Shown one piece after another: positions 1-11,084 of a stretch of DNA of 64,000 nucleotides. The notes below the pieces were generated by a model. It was given only the letters and a program-made list of their open reading frames with translations. It was not told where the DNA came from and made no database searches. Where the stretch lies: contig PUQB01000299.1 in the NCBI GenBank assembly GCA_003024785.1, forward strand, positions 149,597 through 213,596, in the 5' to 3' direction. Position 1 is the stretch's first letter. Each line of letters begins with the position of its first letter. Source of the DNA: Selaginella tamariscina. Lineage: Eukaryota > Streptophyta > Lycopodiopsida > Selaginellales > Selaginellaceae. Position numbers and translations under genes: made by a program.

Positions 1-3000
1 GAAGTTGCTGAACCAGAAACGCTTGAAGATCCGGAAGATGAGTCAGAAGAGGTAATGTTGTGCCAGACACAACCTGCCTTATTCGCTATTCAAGACAAAA
101 CTGACCCTTTGCTATATTTGACAGGAAGGATACGAGGGGACCGAGTCCGAATGATGATCGATACTGGAGCAACATACAACTTCATATCGACTAGTCTAGC
201 TCGTCGATTGAATTTGGATGTAATAAAGATGTGTGAAATAAAGATCAATTTTGGCAAAGGTTCTCAAAATACTAATAATATAGCAAGGGCAGTTCCTGTC
301 CAAATCAAAGATTGGAAGGCTAAGCTAGACTTAGTTGTCTTGAATATGACGGGGTTTGACTTTGTTTTGGGTATGGAATGGTTCCATAAACATGTAATCG
401 AAATGAGGGGTTCGGAGATAATCGAATCACGCTTGCAGCAGATAAAGAGACATTAAAAAGACCACGCTCAAATGGAAACGCTAACTGATAAGGATTGGAA
501 TCCTATGTTCCTTACCTTAACTCAGTTGCGTAAGGCAGTTAGACATCGGGAACGTGTGTTTCTTGCAATGGTTTTGGATACTGGTGAAGTCAAAATAGGA
601 GATGGTCAAGAATCTGTTCCTGAACCTATTTTGGAAGTCTTGAACATGTTTAAGGATGTGTTGCCAGAAGACTTGCCGCCCGAGTTACCTCCACGTCGAG
701 TTGTGGACCACAGATAGAGATTTTGCCAGGTTCGTCTCCACCGGCAAGAGCCCCATATCGGTTGAATCCTCAAGAGTTAGTAGAATTGAAGAGACAGCTG
801 ACAGAATTGATTGGTCGAGGACACATTCGACCTAGTCGATCGCCGTATGGTGCACCTATCTTTTTGTAATGAAAAAGGATGGTACGATGCGAATGTGTGT
901 GGACTATCGAGCTGAACGCGATAACTATCAAAAATAAGTATCCTCTTCCACGAGTGGACGACTTATTTGATAGACTATCAAAAGCAAAGTATTTTTCAAG
1001 AATAGACTTGAGATCGGGTACCATCAGATTCGGGTAGCAGAGAATGACATTGAGAAGACCGCTTTTCGAACGCGTTATGGATCATTTGAGTTTCTAGTCT
1101 TGCCATTCGGGTTGTGCAATGCTCCAGCAACTTTTTGCACAATGATGGATGATGTGTTTAGAGACTATCTAGACGAGTTCGTAGTGGTGTATATTGATGA
1201 CATTCTGATTTTCAGTTCGACAATTGAAGAACATGTGGAACACTTAGAAAAAGTGTTTCAGAGGTTGAGAGAGAACCAGTTGTATGCTAAAGAAAGCAAG
1301 TGCGCATTTGGTCAAACCAAGATAGATTTCTTGGGACACTTGATCTCAGGTGGGGAGGTTGCCATGGACCCAAAGAAAATTCAAGCTATTACCGAGTGGA
1401 TGACTTTAAAAGACGTGCATGAAGTTAGATCATTTCTTGGTCTGACAGGGTATTACCGAAGATTCATAAAGGGTTACTCGGAAATAGCGGCCCCATTGAC
1501 AGATCTTACAAAAACATTCCATGGCATTGGACTCCAGAGTGCCAACGTGCGTTCGTCAAACTCAAAGAGGCTATCTCTTCTGAGCCAGTTTTGCAGTTGC
1601 CCATCTTTGAAGATCCCTTTGAAGTAGAATGTGACGCTTCCGACTTTGCAATTGGTGGTGTATTGCAACAGAAAGGACATCCAGTGTCCTTTTTCTCGAA
1701 GAAGTTAGATGCCGCGCAAACTCGATGGCCTACTCACGAAAAGGAGATGTATGCTATTGTTGCTTCCTTGGAGTATTGGCGTCATTATCTTCCAAGTCAT
1801 GGCACTGTGGTTTGGACAGATAGTGTAACTCTAAGGTATTTTGAAACGCAGCCGAAGCTATCGCCGAAGTATGCTAGATGGCAGCAGAAGTTGGCACGAT
1901 TTCAGCCTGAAATCAACATAAGCGGGAAAGGACAATGTGGTAGCTGATGCACTCAGTAGGAAAGGGTCATCTTCGTATTATGTCAGCACCCGTGTCAACT
2001 TTGGTGGATGAATTTGTGACGGCGTATCCTCAGGACAAGTTTGCTAAGGAGGCTTTGAGCCTGGTGGCAAAGAGGAAACAAGTTCATCAGTTACGAAGAG
2101 ATGGTAATATTCCAGCAGGAATAGAAAGTCGAATGGATGCACTCAAACAGGCCATTTTGCGGTACGAGATGGAGTTCTTTATTATAAAGAAAAGAGACTC
2201 TATGTTCCAGAAGGGACATGGAGGGAGAGGCTGTTAAGAGAGCATCACGACGTTCCTTTGGCAGGACATGGTGGAAGGCATAAGACGTTGGCTTTGTTGA
2301 AACAGGGATTCTATTGGCCGGGTATGATAGATGATGTTGCCATGATGTCAAGACATGCCCCACATGTCAACAAGTAAAGAGCCGATCGCAAAAACGATGG
2401 GAAGTTGCAGTGTATACCGATTCCAGAGCGGCCATTTCAAAGTGTTACTTTGGACTTTATCATGGGATTGCCAAAATCTTGTGGTTTTAATGCTCAGTCG
2501 ATCGATTTTCAAAGGTTGCTCATTTCATTCCAACTGTAGAGACAGTGAATGCAATTCAAGCAGCGAAGTTGTTCTTCCACGAAGTCATAAGAGTGCGCGG
2601 CTACCGGAAACATGATCTCAGATCGGGATCCTCGGTTTACGGGAAGTTTTGGGGAACGTTGTTTAAGCAGTTTGGTACGATGCTCAAGTTCAGTATAGCT
2701 TACCATCCACAAACTGATGGTCAAACGGAGAGGTGAACCGACAAGTCGAGGACTATCTCAGATGCTATGTTCAAGGTGATCAACTTGATTGGGCTGAACA
2801 CTTGGATATGGCTGAGATATGTTACAATAACTCGACACACACTGCAATCGGATGTAGCCCGATGGAAGTGTTAACTGGGAATAAGGGTGGTATTCCTCAG
2901 AGTATGGTGTTACCGAAAGACGATAGCAATCGAGTTCCATCTGTAGCAGAGTTCACGGACAATTGTATCGAACATGGGAAGCTGCTCGTCAAGCGATGGC

Positions 3001-3497
3001 TGCAGCACAGGAAAGGTATCGTCAGCAGTACGATAAGCACGGGATGTAGAGTATCAGGTTGGGGACATGGTATTGTTGAGTACCAAAACCTGAAGGTTCC
3101 AACAACTCTTTAAGAAGTTTCTATCGCACTACATAGGCCCATACAAGGTGGTGAAGAGTAGGGAAAGTGGCTTATGGGTTAGATCTTCCTCCAGAGTTGG
3201 GAACAATACACAATGTGTTTCATGTCAATTTGCTCGAGCCATTCCACAAGGATGAGAAACATCCACATAGATATCATAGTTTACGTCCGCCTCCAGAGTT
3301 AGTTGGTGAGGAGAAAGAATTTGAAGTTGAGGCGATATTAAAGGGGAAACATTCATGGACGGCGAAAACGTAAACGTGAATATCTTGTTAAGTGGAAAGG
3401 GTACCCGGCATGCGAGTCGACATGGGAACCATTGGAGAATCTGCAGAACGCGATGGAGTTAGTGAATGAGTTTGAGGCGAGGTCTCAAACTGATTAA
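1..3497 (+). pseudogene. Ty3/gypsy chromovirus pol remnant (copy 1), 5' end outside window
   Basis: Remnant of the polyprotein of an LTR retrotransposon, which copies RNA into DNA and integrates it. Domains in order: aspartic protease (DTGA motif near 160-172), reverse transcriptase with the YIDD catalytic box near 1190-1202, RNase H (ECDASDFAIGG near 1627-1660), integrase zinc-binding and core parts (about 2240-2900), and a C-terminal chromodomain (VKWKGYP near 3385-3406, stop TAA at 3495-3497). The chromodomain assigns it to the chromoviruses. The frame is broken many times, mostly by one-base losses relative to copy 2, for example near 715, 866, 1020 and 2735. A host gene is excluded by the pol order and by the LTR that follows. 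Gag and the 5' LTR lie left of the window. Confidence 0.93.
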
Positions 3498-3870
3498 GAA
3501 ATAAAGTTATTTCTTATTAACCTAGGGGCCGACAGACAACCTTAACTAGAGGCCTCCAATATAAATTCTAGTTAACTTAAAGAAATTAACTAACTTGTTG
3601 TCTGTGTCGGGTGACAGACTTTGCAGACGTGCAAAAGGTCTCCAATGACTTCTTGTCGCAGGTGGTGCCTCCGGCAGCTGAGTTCTGCTCAGTGAACGAC
3701 GGTTCTGAAGTACTTGGCTTCGCGTAATGCAAGGGGGGTAATAAAACTTGTGAACTTTTTGCTGACTCCGCATAGAGTGATTAGTTAGTTTTCAGTTAAT
3801 TTTTCCTAACCTATCTAGTCTTGGAGTTAGACGTCAACGAGGACGTTGACATTTCCAAAGGCGGGGAGTG
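3498..3870 (+). other. Retrotransposon 3' untranslated segment with polypurine tract
   Basis: Non-coding stretch between the pol stop and the 3' LTR. It is nearly identical to the equivalent stretch of copy 2 (32,489-32,868). It ends in the purine-rich run AAAGGCGGGGAG directly before the LTR, the expected position of the plus-strand priming tract. Confidence 0.8.
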
Positions 3871-4839
3871 TGTCATAGTTTTTACTATGACTCGACCCTT
3901 TACTTTGGGGTTTGACTGTTGTTACCTACCGAGTTGTGTGACGAACCCTAGATGTAGTAGGAAACAGGCCCGTTTAGTGCACTTGGGTATCTAGTGATGG
4001 TCCGGCCGGGTGTCATTAGGTATTTGCAGGAAACTCTAGGCGAAGCTAGAACTTACCTTCTAGAAACTCTCCCCCGGTTTGACGTTCCAGTTAGGGTTTT
4101 GCAAAGTATAGCTTGTCAAAATAAGGGTTAGGGACACCCTAGGGTTGACCTAACCCTAGGGTTGCCCTAACCCCACGCCCTAATACCCCCCCCTAGGGGT
4201 TAGGTTTAGGGTTAGGTTAGGACAACCATTTTCTCTAAGGGCTGGCATTTCCGTGCCAGCCCACTTACTCATTTAGGTAAACAGGGGGGGGGGTCCGTCA
4301 CATAAATAAGGTAGAGTATATGTAGTGAGGCTTCCTGGGTTCAAAAGAGAGCTCGTTAACCTCCTATCGGTGCAAGTTAAGCTTGTGTCGTCAAGGTGCA
4401 ACCCCGTTGTGCCGCCCAAACTTCCACAACAGGGGTACAACCCACCCTAGGGTTAACTATCCTTATCGATGGCAGGATCTTGCCTTTGAGATAGGGGCAC
4501 GTCACTTCCAAGGAGTTAGTCAGATTCCTTGGTCCAAAAACCTGCTCGCAAGCTAAAGCCATTGCCCGAGTTCACGTTCCGCAAAACTAGTGGTTGAGGC
4601 CTTGCTCCGGCCGCCTCAACCACACCAAGCTAGGAACGACACCTAAAGCTCGGCTAGTCCGTGTATCCTGATTCACAAGGTGAGTCTCGTTTGAGGACTT
4701 AGTCAGCTAGGGTTTGACTTCCTAAGGCTTGGATTCCTAATACGGGTTACTTTACCAGGTTCCTGGGGTTTCCAAGAGAGGGATTCCAGGGTTGGCACCT
4801 GGCAAGCCGCCTTTGTGGCACCAGGTAAAAACTCTGACA
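3871..4839 (+). repeat. 3' LTR of chromovirus copy 1
   Basis: It begins TGTCATAGTTTTTACTATGA right after the polypurine tract and ends CTCTGACA, so it has the TG...CA ends of an LTR. It aligns along its length with the two LTRs of copy 2 (26,606-27,561 and 32,869-33,810). It holds telomere-like CCCTAA/TTAGGG-rich stretches near 4130-4220. Length is 969 bp. Short open frames inside it are LTR sequence, not genes. Confidence 0.9.
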
Positions 4840-4891
4840 ATAGTAACTGCTTGTACAACAATTAGGTTGAAGCTTTTATATTCACAACTCC

Positions 4892-4993
4892 AAGAGCTAA
4901 TCTAGGCATAAGCTAAAAATGATACTCAAAGAGCTAATTTAGGCATGAGCTAAAAATGATACTCAAAGAGCTAATTTAGGCATGAGCTAAAAA
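4892..4993 (+). repeat. 36-bp tandem repeat, about 2.8 units
   Basis: Units beginning AAGAGCTAATTTAGGCATGA start at 4892, 4928 and 4964. They sit just outside the LTR of copy 1. A second small duplication, CCTGTAAGCATAT and variants, follows at about 5015-5060. No gene is seen between 4840 and 5085. Confidence 0.85.
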
Positions 4994-5085
4994 TAATGTC
5001 CCTTATCTTGTAGGTCCTGTAAGCATATCCTATAGGCATATCCTGTAAGCATATTTTATATTTGTATCGGGTCATGATAGAGGCG

Positions 5086-5637
5086 ACACAACAGAGGGTT
5101 GTGCCTTGACAACATAAGCTAAAGCTTGCACTAGTAGAAGAGTAACAAGTTTAGTCATGAACTTAGAAACCCTCACTACACGTACTACTTAATATATGTG
5201 ACAAAGTGCCCCTCCTCCCCCCTATTTTCCTGTTTATGTAAGTGAATTGGCACGAAATCTCATTCCCAAGGGGAATATATTTGGTGAGTTAACTTAATGA
5301 CTCATTAACCCCTAAACCCTAACCTGAGGGGTTTAGGGTGTGGGGTTAGGGTAACCCGAAGGGTGTTTTTACCCATATCCAGCATGCCAAACTCATTGAA
5401 ATCAACCAAAACTTTAACTAAGACACAAAAAATGAGGGTAAGAGTTTTCTAGAAGGTAAGTGTTATCTTCACTTAGAGTTTTTCGTGATATTTAGGATAG
5501 CCAGTCGGACTACTCCTAAACACCTAAGTGCATCAAGCAAGGCTATTTCTCACTACATTTAGGATTTGTCAACATAGTTCGATAAGTAATAATAGTCAAT
5601 GTCAAAATAAAGAAAAGTCATAGTAAAAACTATGACA
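5086..5637 (-). repeat. Degenerate LTR of the same chromovirus family, reverse orientation
   Basis: The reverse complement resembles the family LTR: the AAGCTTG...GGTTGTGCC region near 5090-5130, the AGTGAATTGGCAC region near 5240, and the LTR start as CTATGACA ending at 5637. It is heavily diverged and rearranged, with inserted CCCTAA-like runs. Confidence 0.7.
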
Positions 5638-5870
5638 ACCTGCTTAATGTACTTAGGTGTTTAGAGGTAGTCTAGCCGGTTGTCATTAGATACCTCAAGA
5701 AAACTCTAGGTGAATGTACCACTTACCTTCTAGACCTATATTTTCTGCGTTTTGGTTGGGTTACTGGTTAGTTTTGTGAGTTCGGCATGTATGGGTAGAA
5801 ACACCCTAGGGTTGTCCTAACCTTACACCCTAAACCTTGAAGTTAGGGTCTAGGGGACTATTTCGCTAGC
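5638..5870 (+). repeat. LTR fragment, forward orientation, abutting the reversed LTR
   Basis: It matches the middle of the family LTR: TTTAG.GGTAGTCTAGCC, GTCATTAGATACCTCAAGAA, then CTTACCTTCTAGA. It begins exactly where the reversed LTR ends at 5637, so two LTR pieces lie head to head. Confidence 0.65.
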
Positions 5871-5947
5871 TCAAAGACTATAGTTGTAGATAGTGTAAAA
5901 CTAAGGTAAATATGTAGGTTACCTTAGTAAGTGTATGTAATTAAGGT

Positions 5948-5975
5948 ATATGCACGTTGTAACTAAAGTGGGCAT
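5948..5975 (-). repeat. Left terminal inverted repeat of element 1
   Basis: It reads ATATGCACGTTGTAAC then TAAAGTGGGCAT on the plus strand. The reverse complement matches 20,735-20,764 (one added T and a C/T difference) and 36,958-36,985. Confidence 0.6.
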
Positions 5976-6239
5976 GATACGTGAAAATGGAATATAAAAT
6001 AAATTACTAATTAATACTTAAGTTTTAATTATTAATTAATCATTTAATTAATATGTAATTAAGCCTTAAATATTAATTAATTAATTAATTAATCCTTCAA
6101 TAACCTTACTTAGTAAGGAATATTCCTAAAATATCTTAGAATATTCATATTATCTAAAAATAGTTTACAATAATGAAGAAATACTATCAAACATAATACA
6201 AATAAATCATTTTCTTATCAACATATTAATTTTTTATAA

Positions 6240-7396
6240 ATAATTTCTTTCTATCATACAAAGAAATCTTTTCATTTTGTCTAAATCATCACTCTCCGGA
6301 TTAATCAAATCATTTTGGTCAATATCTTGATGTTGTTGCCACCACTTAACACTCTCACGAATGCAATTGGGAGTTGCCATCCTTGTTAATACATAAGATG
6401 TGATAAGAAGGTCTGCATAAAGGCTCATCTAAAAACTGACGTTCCTTAAGAATAATATTATAAAGCGCCCGGTTGCTATCCTTCAATATCACGAGAAAGA
6501 AAAGCTTCAGGAAATGTATGATACGGTGGATACTGCTCACAAAATTTTCGAGATTCTTCTTTCTGAGGCACGTATCCAAGTAGTTCACTAGCTCATCCAT
6601 GATATCATATCAGAATATGGATCGAAAGTGATTGGATGAATACAAGCAATGTTTTGGTTGAGCATAGCCTTCTGAGGAGAGTCGTCTACTACTAACATCT
6701 GTGGGTTCTTCATTATCCTAAGCGACTGATCTCCCCATGAGTCCCAATTATTCTTTCATTCTTGAAGAAGTACGGCTTGCTTTCCTTTCTTATATTGTGA
6801 AATTCGGGAGGTTTATAACATATTCGCTGGTCAAAAATCCAATCTTTACGAATCACCTCTTCTGCAACACTACAATGTTTCTTAAGTAAAATTCAACAGC
6901 GGTGTTAAGTTATGAATCTGCATGCATGACCAAATCCCCACAAGCGCACCCATCTCCTTAAGCTTTTGAAAGAGACGATCCAACCCTGGACGAAAAATAA
7001 TATCATATCGAAATTTACCATGACAAGGAATGAAATCTCCTTGTTTGATTTCTGTTTTTCTATCCTCGGGCCTTTGTCGATGAAGCAGAACACCATTGAC
7101 ATCCAACAACACAATATGGCCATGAGTAACGTGAGATAGCGTTGCCTCTTGAATACTTTGCAAATCACTTTTTGCTCCCTTTCACATTTATCCGTTGCCA
7201 CTATCTCGTTGCCTATCCCTTCATCATTTAATTGTACATCATCCTTACAAGATTCAGATATTGCATGCGCTGAAGAAATTGATTTCGGAATTGAAGCCAA
7301 TAAAAATGATGATGAAGTGGCCCCCATGGTAACGATGTTTTGAGCTGCATTATTATCCATTTCCTGCATGAACTCTGTCATTCTGACATGTGGCAC
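6240..7396 (-). CDS. FCP1/NIF-like phosphatase-domain protein (HAD fold), probably decayed
   Basis: The strand encodes a domain resembling the FCP1/SCP (NLI-interacting factor) phosphatases, HAD enzymes that act on phosphoserine in proteins such as the RNA polymerase II tail. Seen: HIVLLDVNGVLLH (HAD motif I position, about 7090-7110), then FRPGLDRLFQKLKEMGALVG and WSCMQIHNLTPLL (about 6910-7000), then MLVVDDSPQKAMLNQN (motif III/IV position, about 6660-6705). Motif I reads DVNGV where active enzymes have DxDGT/V, so the second aspartate is replaced by N and activity is doubtful. The frame must shift near 7150 and again near 6890. An acidic, serine-rich lead of about 80 residues precedes the domain. 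The start chosen is the Met at 7396. It lies 255 bp downstream of the methyltransferase-like gene on the same strand. The same gene recurs in element 2 at 35.6-36.7 kb. Confidence 0.6.
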
Positions 7397-7650
7397 AAGA
7401 AATTGTCGCCAAACCCCTCTCTTACCTCATGGCAATGCTGAAAATCCATGTTCTCAATTATTTCATTACATCTGCAAAATGATAATTAGCTGACCTTAAA
7501 ATTATCAAGGTATTATTTACCTTGTTAATGTGTGACCCATGTTTGAACTAAAAGCTTCATTAATCCTTGAGAATTTATTTTCTGTACAAATATAAAAGAA
7601 ATATACAAAATGCCTTATGTTACACTCATTTACAACTATTCATCACTCTA

Positions 7651-9290
7651 TCAATTCATTATCAATTCTTCTTCGCTATTACCTTCTGAATGAGGCGAAG
7701 AAGGTCTAAGCCGCTTGTGAGATGGTTCAAGATCTTCTGCATCTTCTATTGATGTTTCCATGGGTCCTGGAGTGTGCGAATGTTCTGTACTCCTCGAGAT
7801 AACTTCCGGTCTAATATCTGATTGATGTTCGTTCTCAGACTCCGAGATTGAACCAGATTCACCTTCAGAGCTATCGCACTTATCTGGAGGGAACTTTCTC
7901 AAATACGCCTTTATGGAATCGTTGGGGTACTCAGTTGAGACCCAATCTATCCACTTGTTCAGGTCCTCAACCATGGTCTTATCCTTCTCAACGGCAAACA
8001 CACATGTATGCCGAAGGTAACACTCCTTCAAGACGGACCCCCTAGTGCAGTAGTCAAAAACCCACGCATCACTGTGAGGACCCTGATCAAGTTGACGATG
8101 CTCCGTGCCGCTTGACTTGTAATGTTTGGATAACGTACATTGCCGAATACGTCACTCATACCTATCGGTGTATCGGATGGACGTTCAGGGCCGTTGGAGT
8201 GCAAACAGATGCATGGCCAGTCATTTGGAAGCTTGAAATTGTTTGGCGCATTCCTAACAACCAAGTGAACAACAGTATCAATGCACTTGGGATTAGCATC
8301 GTTCATATAAAATCCTGTCCAACGATGTCTATTCTTCTTGGCGAAGGCGAAGGCAAAAGTATCGGTGACATGAGCAAGAATCAAGAAATAAATACCTGAA
8401 AAAGTAGGTATCAATGAAGAGCGCAAGCATGAATTCAATAATAAATACCTTCTATGTATATGCTTGCACGGCTAAGTTTCTCCACCAGATCCTCTAGTGC
8501 CCTATCTGTCGAAAGATTTTTTGACACCCGCCGATCCATCACGAACAATTGAAACGGTTTCCTACAAGCAGTGATGTTACCCCATAAAGACTCCGAATCT
8601 AACAACAAACATCTGTAGGGCTTGTCGTGATTCGTAGCATCCTCCTTTATAAGGTTCAATTCGGTTCTCCGCTGCTGAAGGACTGCCATAAGAGAAGGCG
8701 TCATCCCAATGTTCTCCTTTTTGGCGTTGGCGTGCAATAGATTCTTGCCTAGATCTTCCGATTGGTTCACCCATTCGACAAGCATATCATCGTTCGTCAC
8801 ATGCAAGTATTTGCTAACCTCTTCATATGTTGAAGTCGAGGTCCAACCCAGTTTGTGCAAGTGTATTCCCAACCACTCCTTGAAATGCCTGACCGTCTTT
8901 CAACTCCATTGCCTTGAGATGAAAAGGAGAGGTTGGATGCTGTTATTAATTTGTAGTTTGCCATCGATCACCAAATCAACCAAGACTTCCATCTCCTCCA
9001 TCGTTGTTCCATTTAAAGGCTTCAACCATGTGAGCTTGAAATCGTTGTCTACATCCTTTGTAGATTGAACAGACTTAGCCTCGGCGTCTTACTGGGTTTC
9101 TTTGCAGACTTTTCTGAGGGCTCCCCTTCACTTGTCTGCTTCTTCTTCAGTGTTCCTTTTGAAAAGGATTCCATAATCCCAACCATTTGGCAAAGATCCT
9201 ATCTTCTGGGCAAGAAATCAACATCATCAGAAATGATGTTTCCTTCCCGCCCACCTGGGCAAAATCAACTGCTGCAATTTCTTCAACTCT
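7651..9290 (-). CDS. DNA-methyltransferase-like region (3' exons of the ParB-like gene), likely inactive
   Basis: Downstream part of one leftward gene. In order: a KKKQTSEGEPSEKSAKK basic stretch (about 9120-9160), LGWTSTSTYEEVSKYLHVTN (about 8800-8860), KPYRCLLLDSESLWGN (about 8580-8630), a 53-bp intron at 8396-8448 that splices in frame, then the second half to NLIRVLTVMRGFLTTALGG (about 8040-8110) and HTCVFAVEKDKTMVEDLNKW (about 7945-8010), and an acidic tail ending at 7651. The order (DPPW-like box, beta-rich middle, then a GxGxT-like glycine loop followed by VEKD) resembles beta-group DNA amino-methyltransferases. The DPPW box reads DSES and the loop reads LTTALGG, so catalysis looks lost. 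This is inference from motif layout; no close family member is recognised. One or two frameshifts lie between 9180 and 8880. Confidence 0.45.
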
Positions 9291-9351
9291 CTGAGGAAAA
9301 AGACAGATTAATATACCGGCGAGATAAATCCCGCCCAAACAATTTGCTTAC

Positions 9352-10757
9352 CCGGTATTCCGCAGATTGTGTATTCCCTGCGGTAGCTCTTTGTGGTCGC
9401 TCAAGAGATTCCCACACGGCTCGCGTGTGTTTAAACTTCTCCCATATTTTTGCTGTTGTAGTGGTTGGTGTCGGCAGCGTCCCATTCCGCCGATAACTTA
9501 TGGTACTGCTCGATTGTGAGATTCGGCTTAGCTAAAAACGCCGATCTTTTTGTCAGCTTCTCACGGGTATGCTCGGAAAGTTTTGTTGCCATCGTTCCCT
9601 TTGTTGTGTTCTTCGAGAAGTCGTTGGGCTGCCGTTTGTGTGCTGGCCACTAATGATGTAGTACTTGATAGATCTTTTATTCTCCGTCTGAATCTTCATG
9701 AGTTGTTCTGGTGTTGTGATCCAGACTTTGTCAGCACCCTTCCTTCTTTCATAGTAATGGACACAAAACAGCATTATGTGGAACGGTATAGAATTGTCGT
9801 CCTTCATCTTCTCCATGAGCTCAGCTACACGTTCCTGGTTGAGTGGCCTGTAATTGAAGTTTGGGTGACGCTGCAATATTTAACCCTACAAGGATAAATC
9901 TTATCATCCAACATCATTTCCTTGTGACTTATTACAGCATGAGATGCCACAGGTGCAGCTGACAAACGATTGATGATTTTCTTTTGCGATCCGAATCAAC
10001 ATGTGTTGATCCCGACTGCAGCTGTTCTAGTGTTCTCGGCACACTCCTCAGCTCCCGAAGCTTCCTAAGCAAATTGAACGTGATCTGTAGAGAACCTGAG
10101 ACCGAGCCACCTTCTCAATCTCCCTTATGATGTCGTGTGTTCTTCTTCAATGTTAAGAGGGAGATTGCTCCACTTGCTGATTTTCTGTATTGTGAAACAA
10201 TATCTCCTGACAATACACCTACTCGATGAGTCTGAAGATCTTCGAAGTAGACATCCAGATGGATCCCCTCCATAGATGGGCTTTCGTTGAGTTGAAGAAG
10301 AACTCCAAGGTCAACATCATTAGTGAACACGTGAACATCATTATCCACAAGTCGACAAAACACCCGAGATTAATGTTGTAACTGACGACCTCTGGATCCG
10401 AGAACGTGACATCGGATGGAACAAATATCTGTCGAGCATCGTCCAATCTGGGTTTGCAGCCTGCTTTTGGGTGCTTGACTAGCGAATCTACTTTTCCATT
10501 GTTTTGCTTGTCCATGAGATGTGACAGAGGTTAATTTGACAGCAACCATGGTTGCTCCAATGCGCTTCCCATTTATCTTAAAATATGGCCAAGTTGATTC
10601 CAGAATCCCCTGCCCATCTCTTCTCCTGCTCTTTGTTCTTTAATGTCACTTCAATTCCACATCTGAATACAAAAATGATTAGTTCAAGTATCCCGAGTAT
10701 AACAGATTTTATTTTAATTCTTACCCAAATTTGACGACGACTCCATACTAATGACTC
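9352..10757 (-). CDS. ParB-like N-terminal region of the same leftward gene (5' exons), frameshifted
   Basis: Upstream part of the leftward gene. Visible blocks are GKVDSLVKHPKAGCKPRLDD (about 10,430-10,500), VFTNDVDLGVLLQLNESPS (about 10,280-10,340), and NFNYRPLNQERVAELMEKMK (about 9795-9865), followed by IKYYIISGQHT (about 9635-9670). The last pair matches the layout of a ParB-like domain (a Rx-LN-E--ELM helix, then Y-I-SGQH), which binds or cuts DNA or hydrolyses CTP in bacterial relatives. A 61-bp intron at 9291-9351 (GTAAGC...CTCAG) joins it to the methyltransferase-like part. A start near 10,757 with a first intron (about 10,670-10,735) fits, but the frame shifts at least three times. 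The inverted copy at 22.99-24.43 kb keeps the same blocks. Confidence 0.45.
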
Positions 10758-10887
10758 GATCTCCTTATTTGATCAAATCGTCCTTCTGCAAAATAATACA
10801 CTATAAATATAAATTATATAAAAACGCACACACACTTGTAAAACCGAATATACAAAAATATACACAGAGAGAAGTAGACGTAATTAA

Positions 10888-10974
10888 CTGTCCGAAGCTC
10901 ACATTTGTGCTAGTGCAAAAGAAAGATAACATTTCGTTTTAGAACCACCACAAATGTGAGCTCTGGACAGTTTT
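10888..10974. repeat. 87-bp foldback: inverted arms of about 24 bp
   Basis: Left arm AACTGTCCGAAGCTCACATT (continuing TGTG) and right arm CACAAATGTGAGCTCTGGAC (continuing AGTT) are inverse complements apart from two bases, around a loop of about 39 bases. The same hairpin is kept in element 2 at 22,687-22,772. It lies between the leftward gene start and palindrome array A. Confidence 0.8.
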
Positions 10975-11084
10975 ACATAGATTCTAGCTTTTACTCGAAA
11001 TATTATGATAAGATGATAAAGTAAATAAATGAGATATGCAACTTATATATACTAATACACTATATATTCACATGGAAGGTGCGG

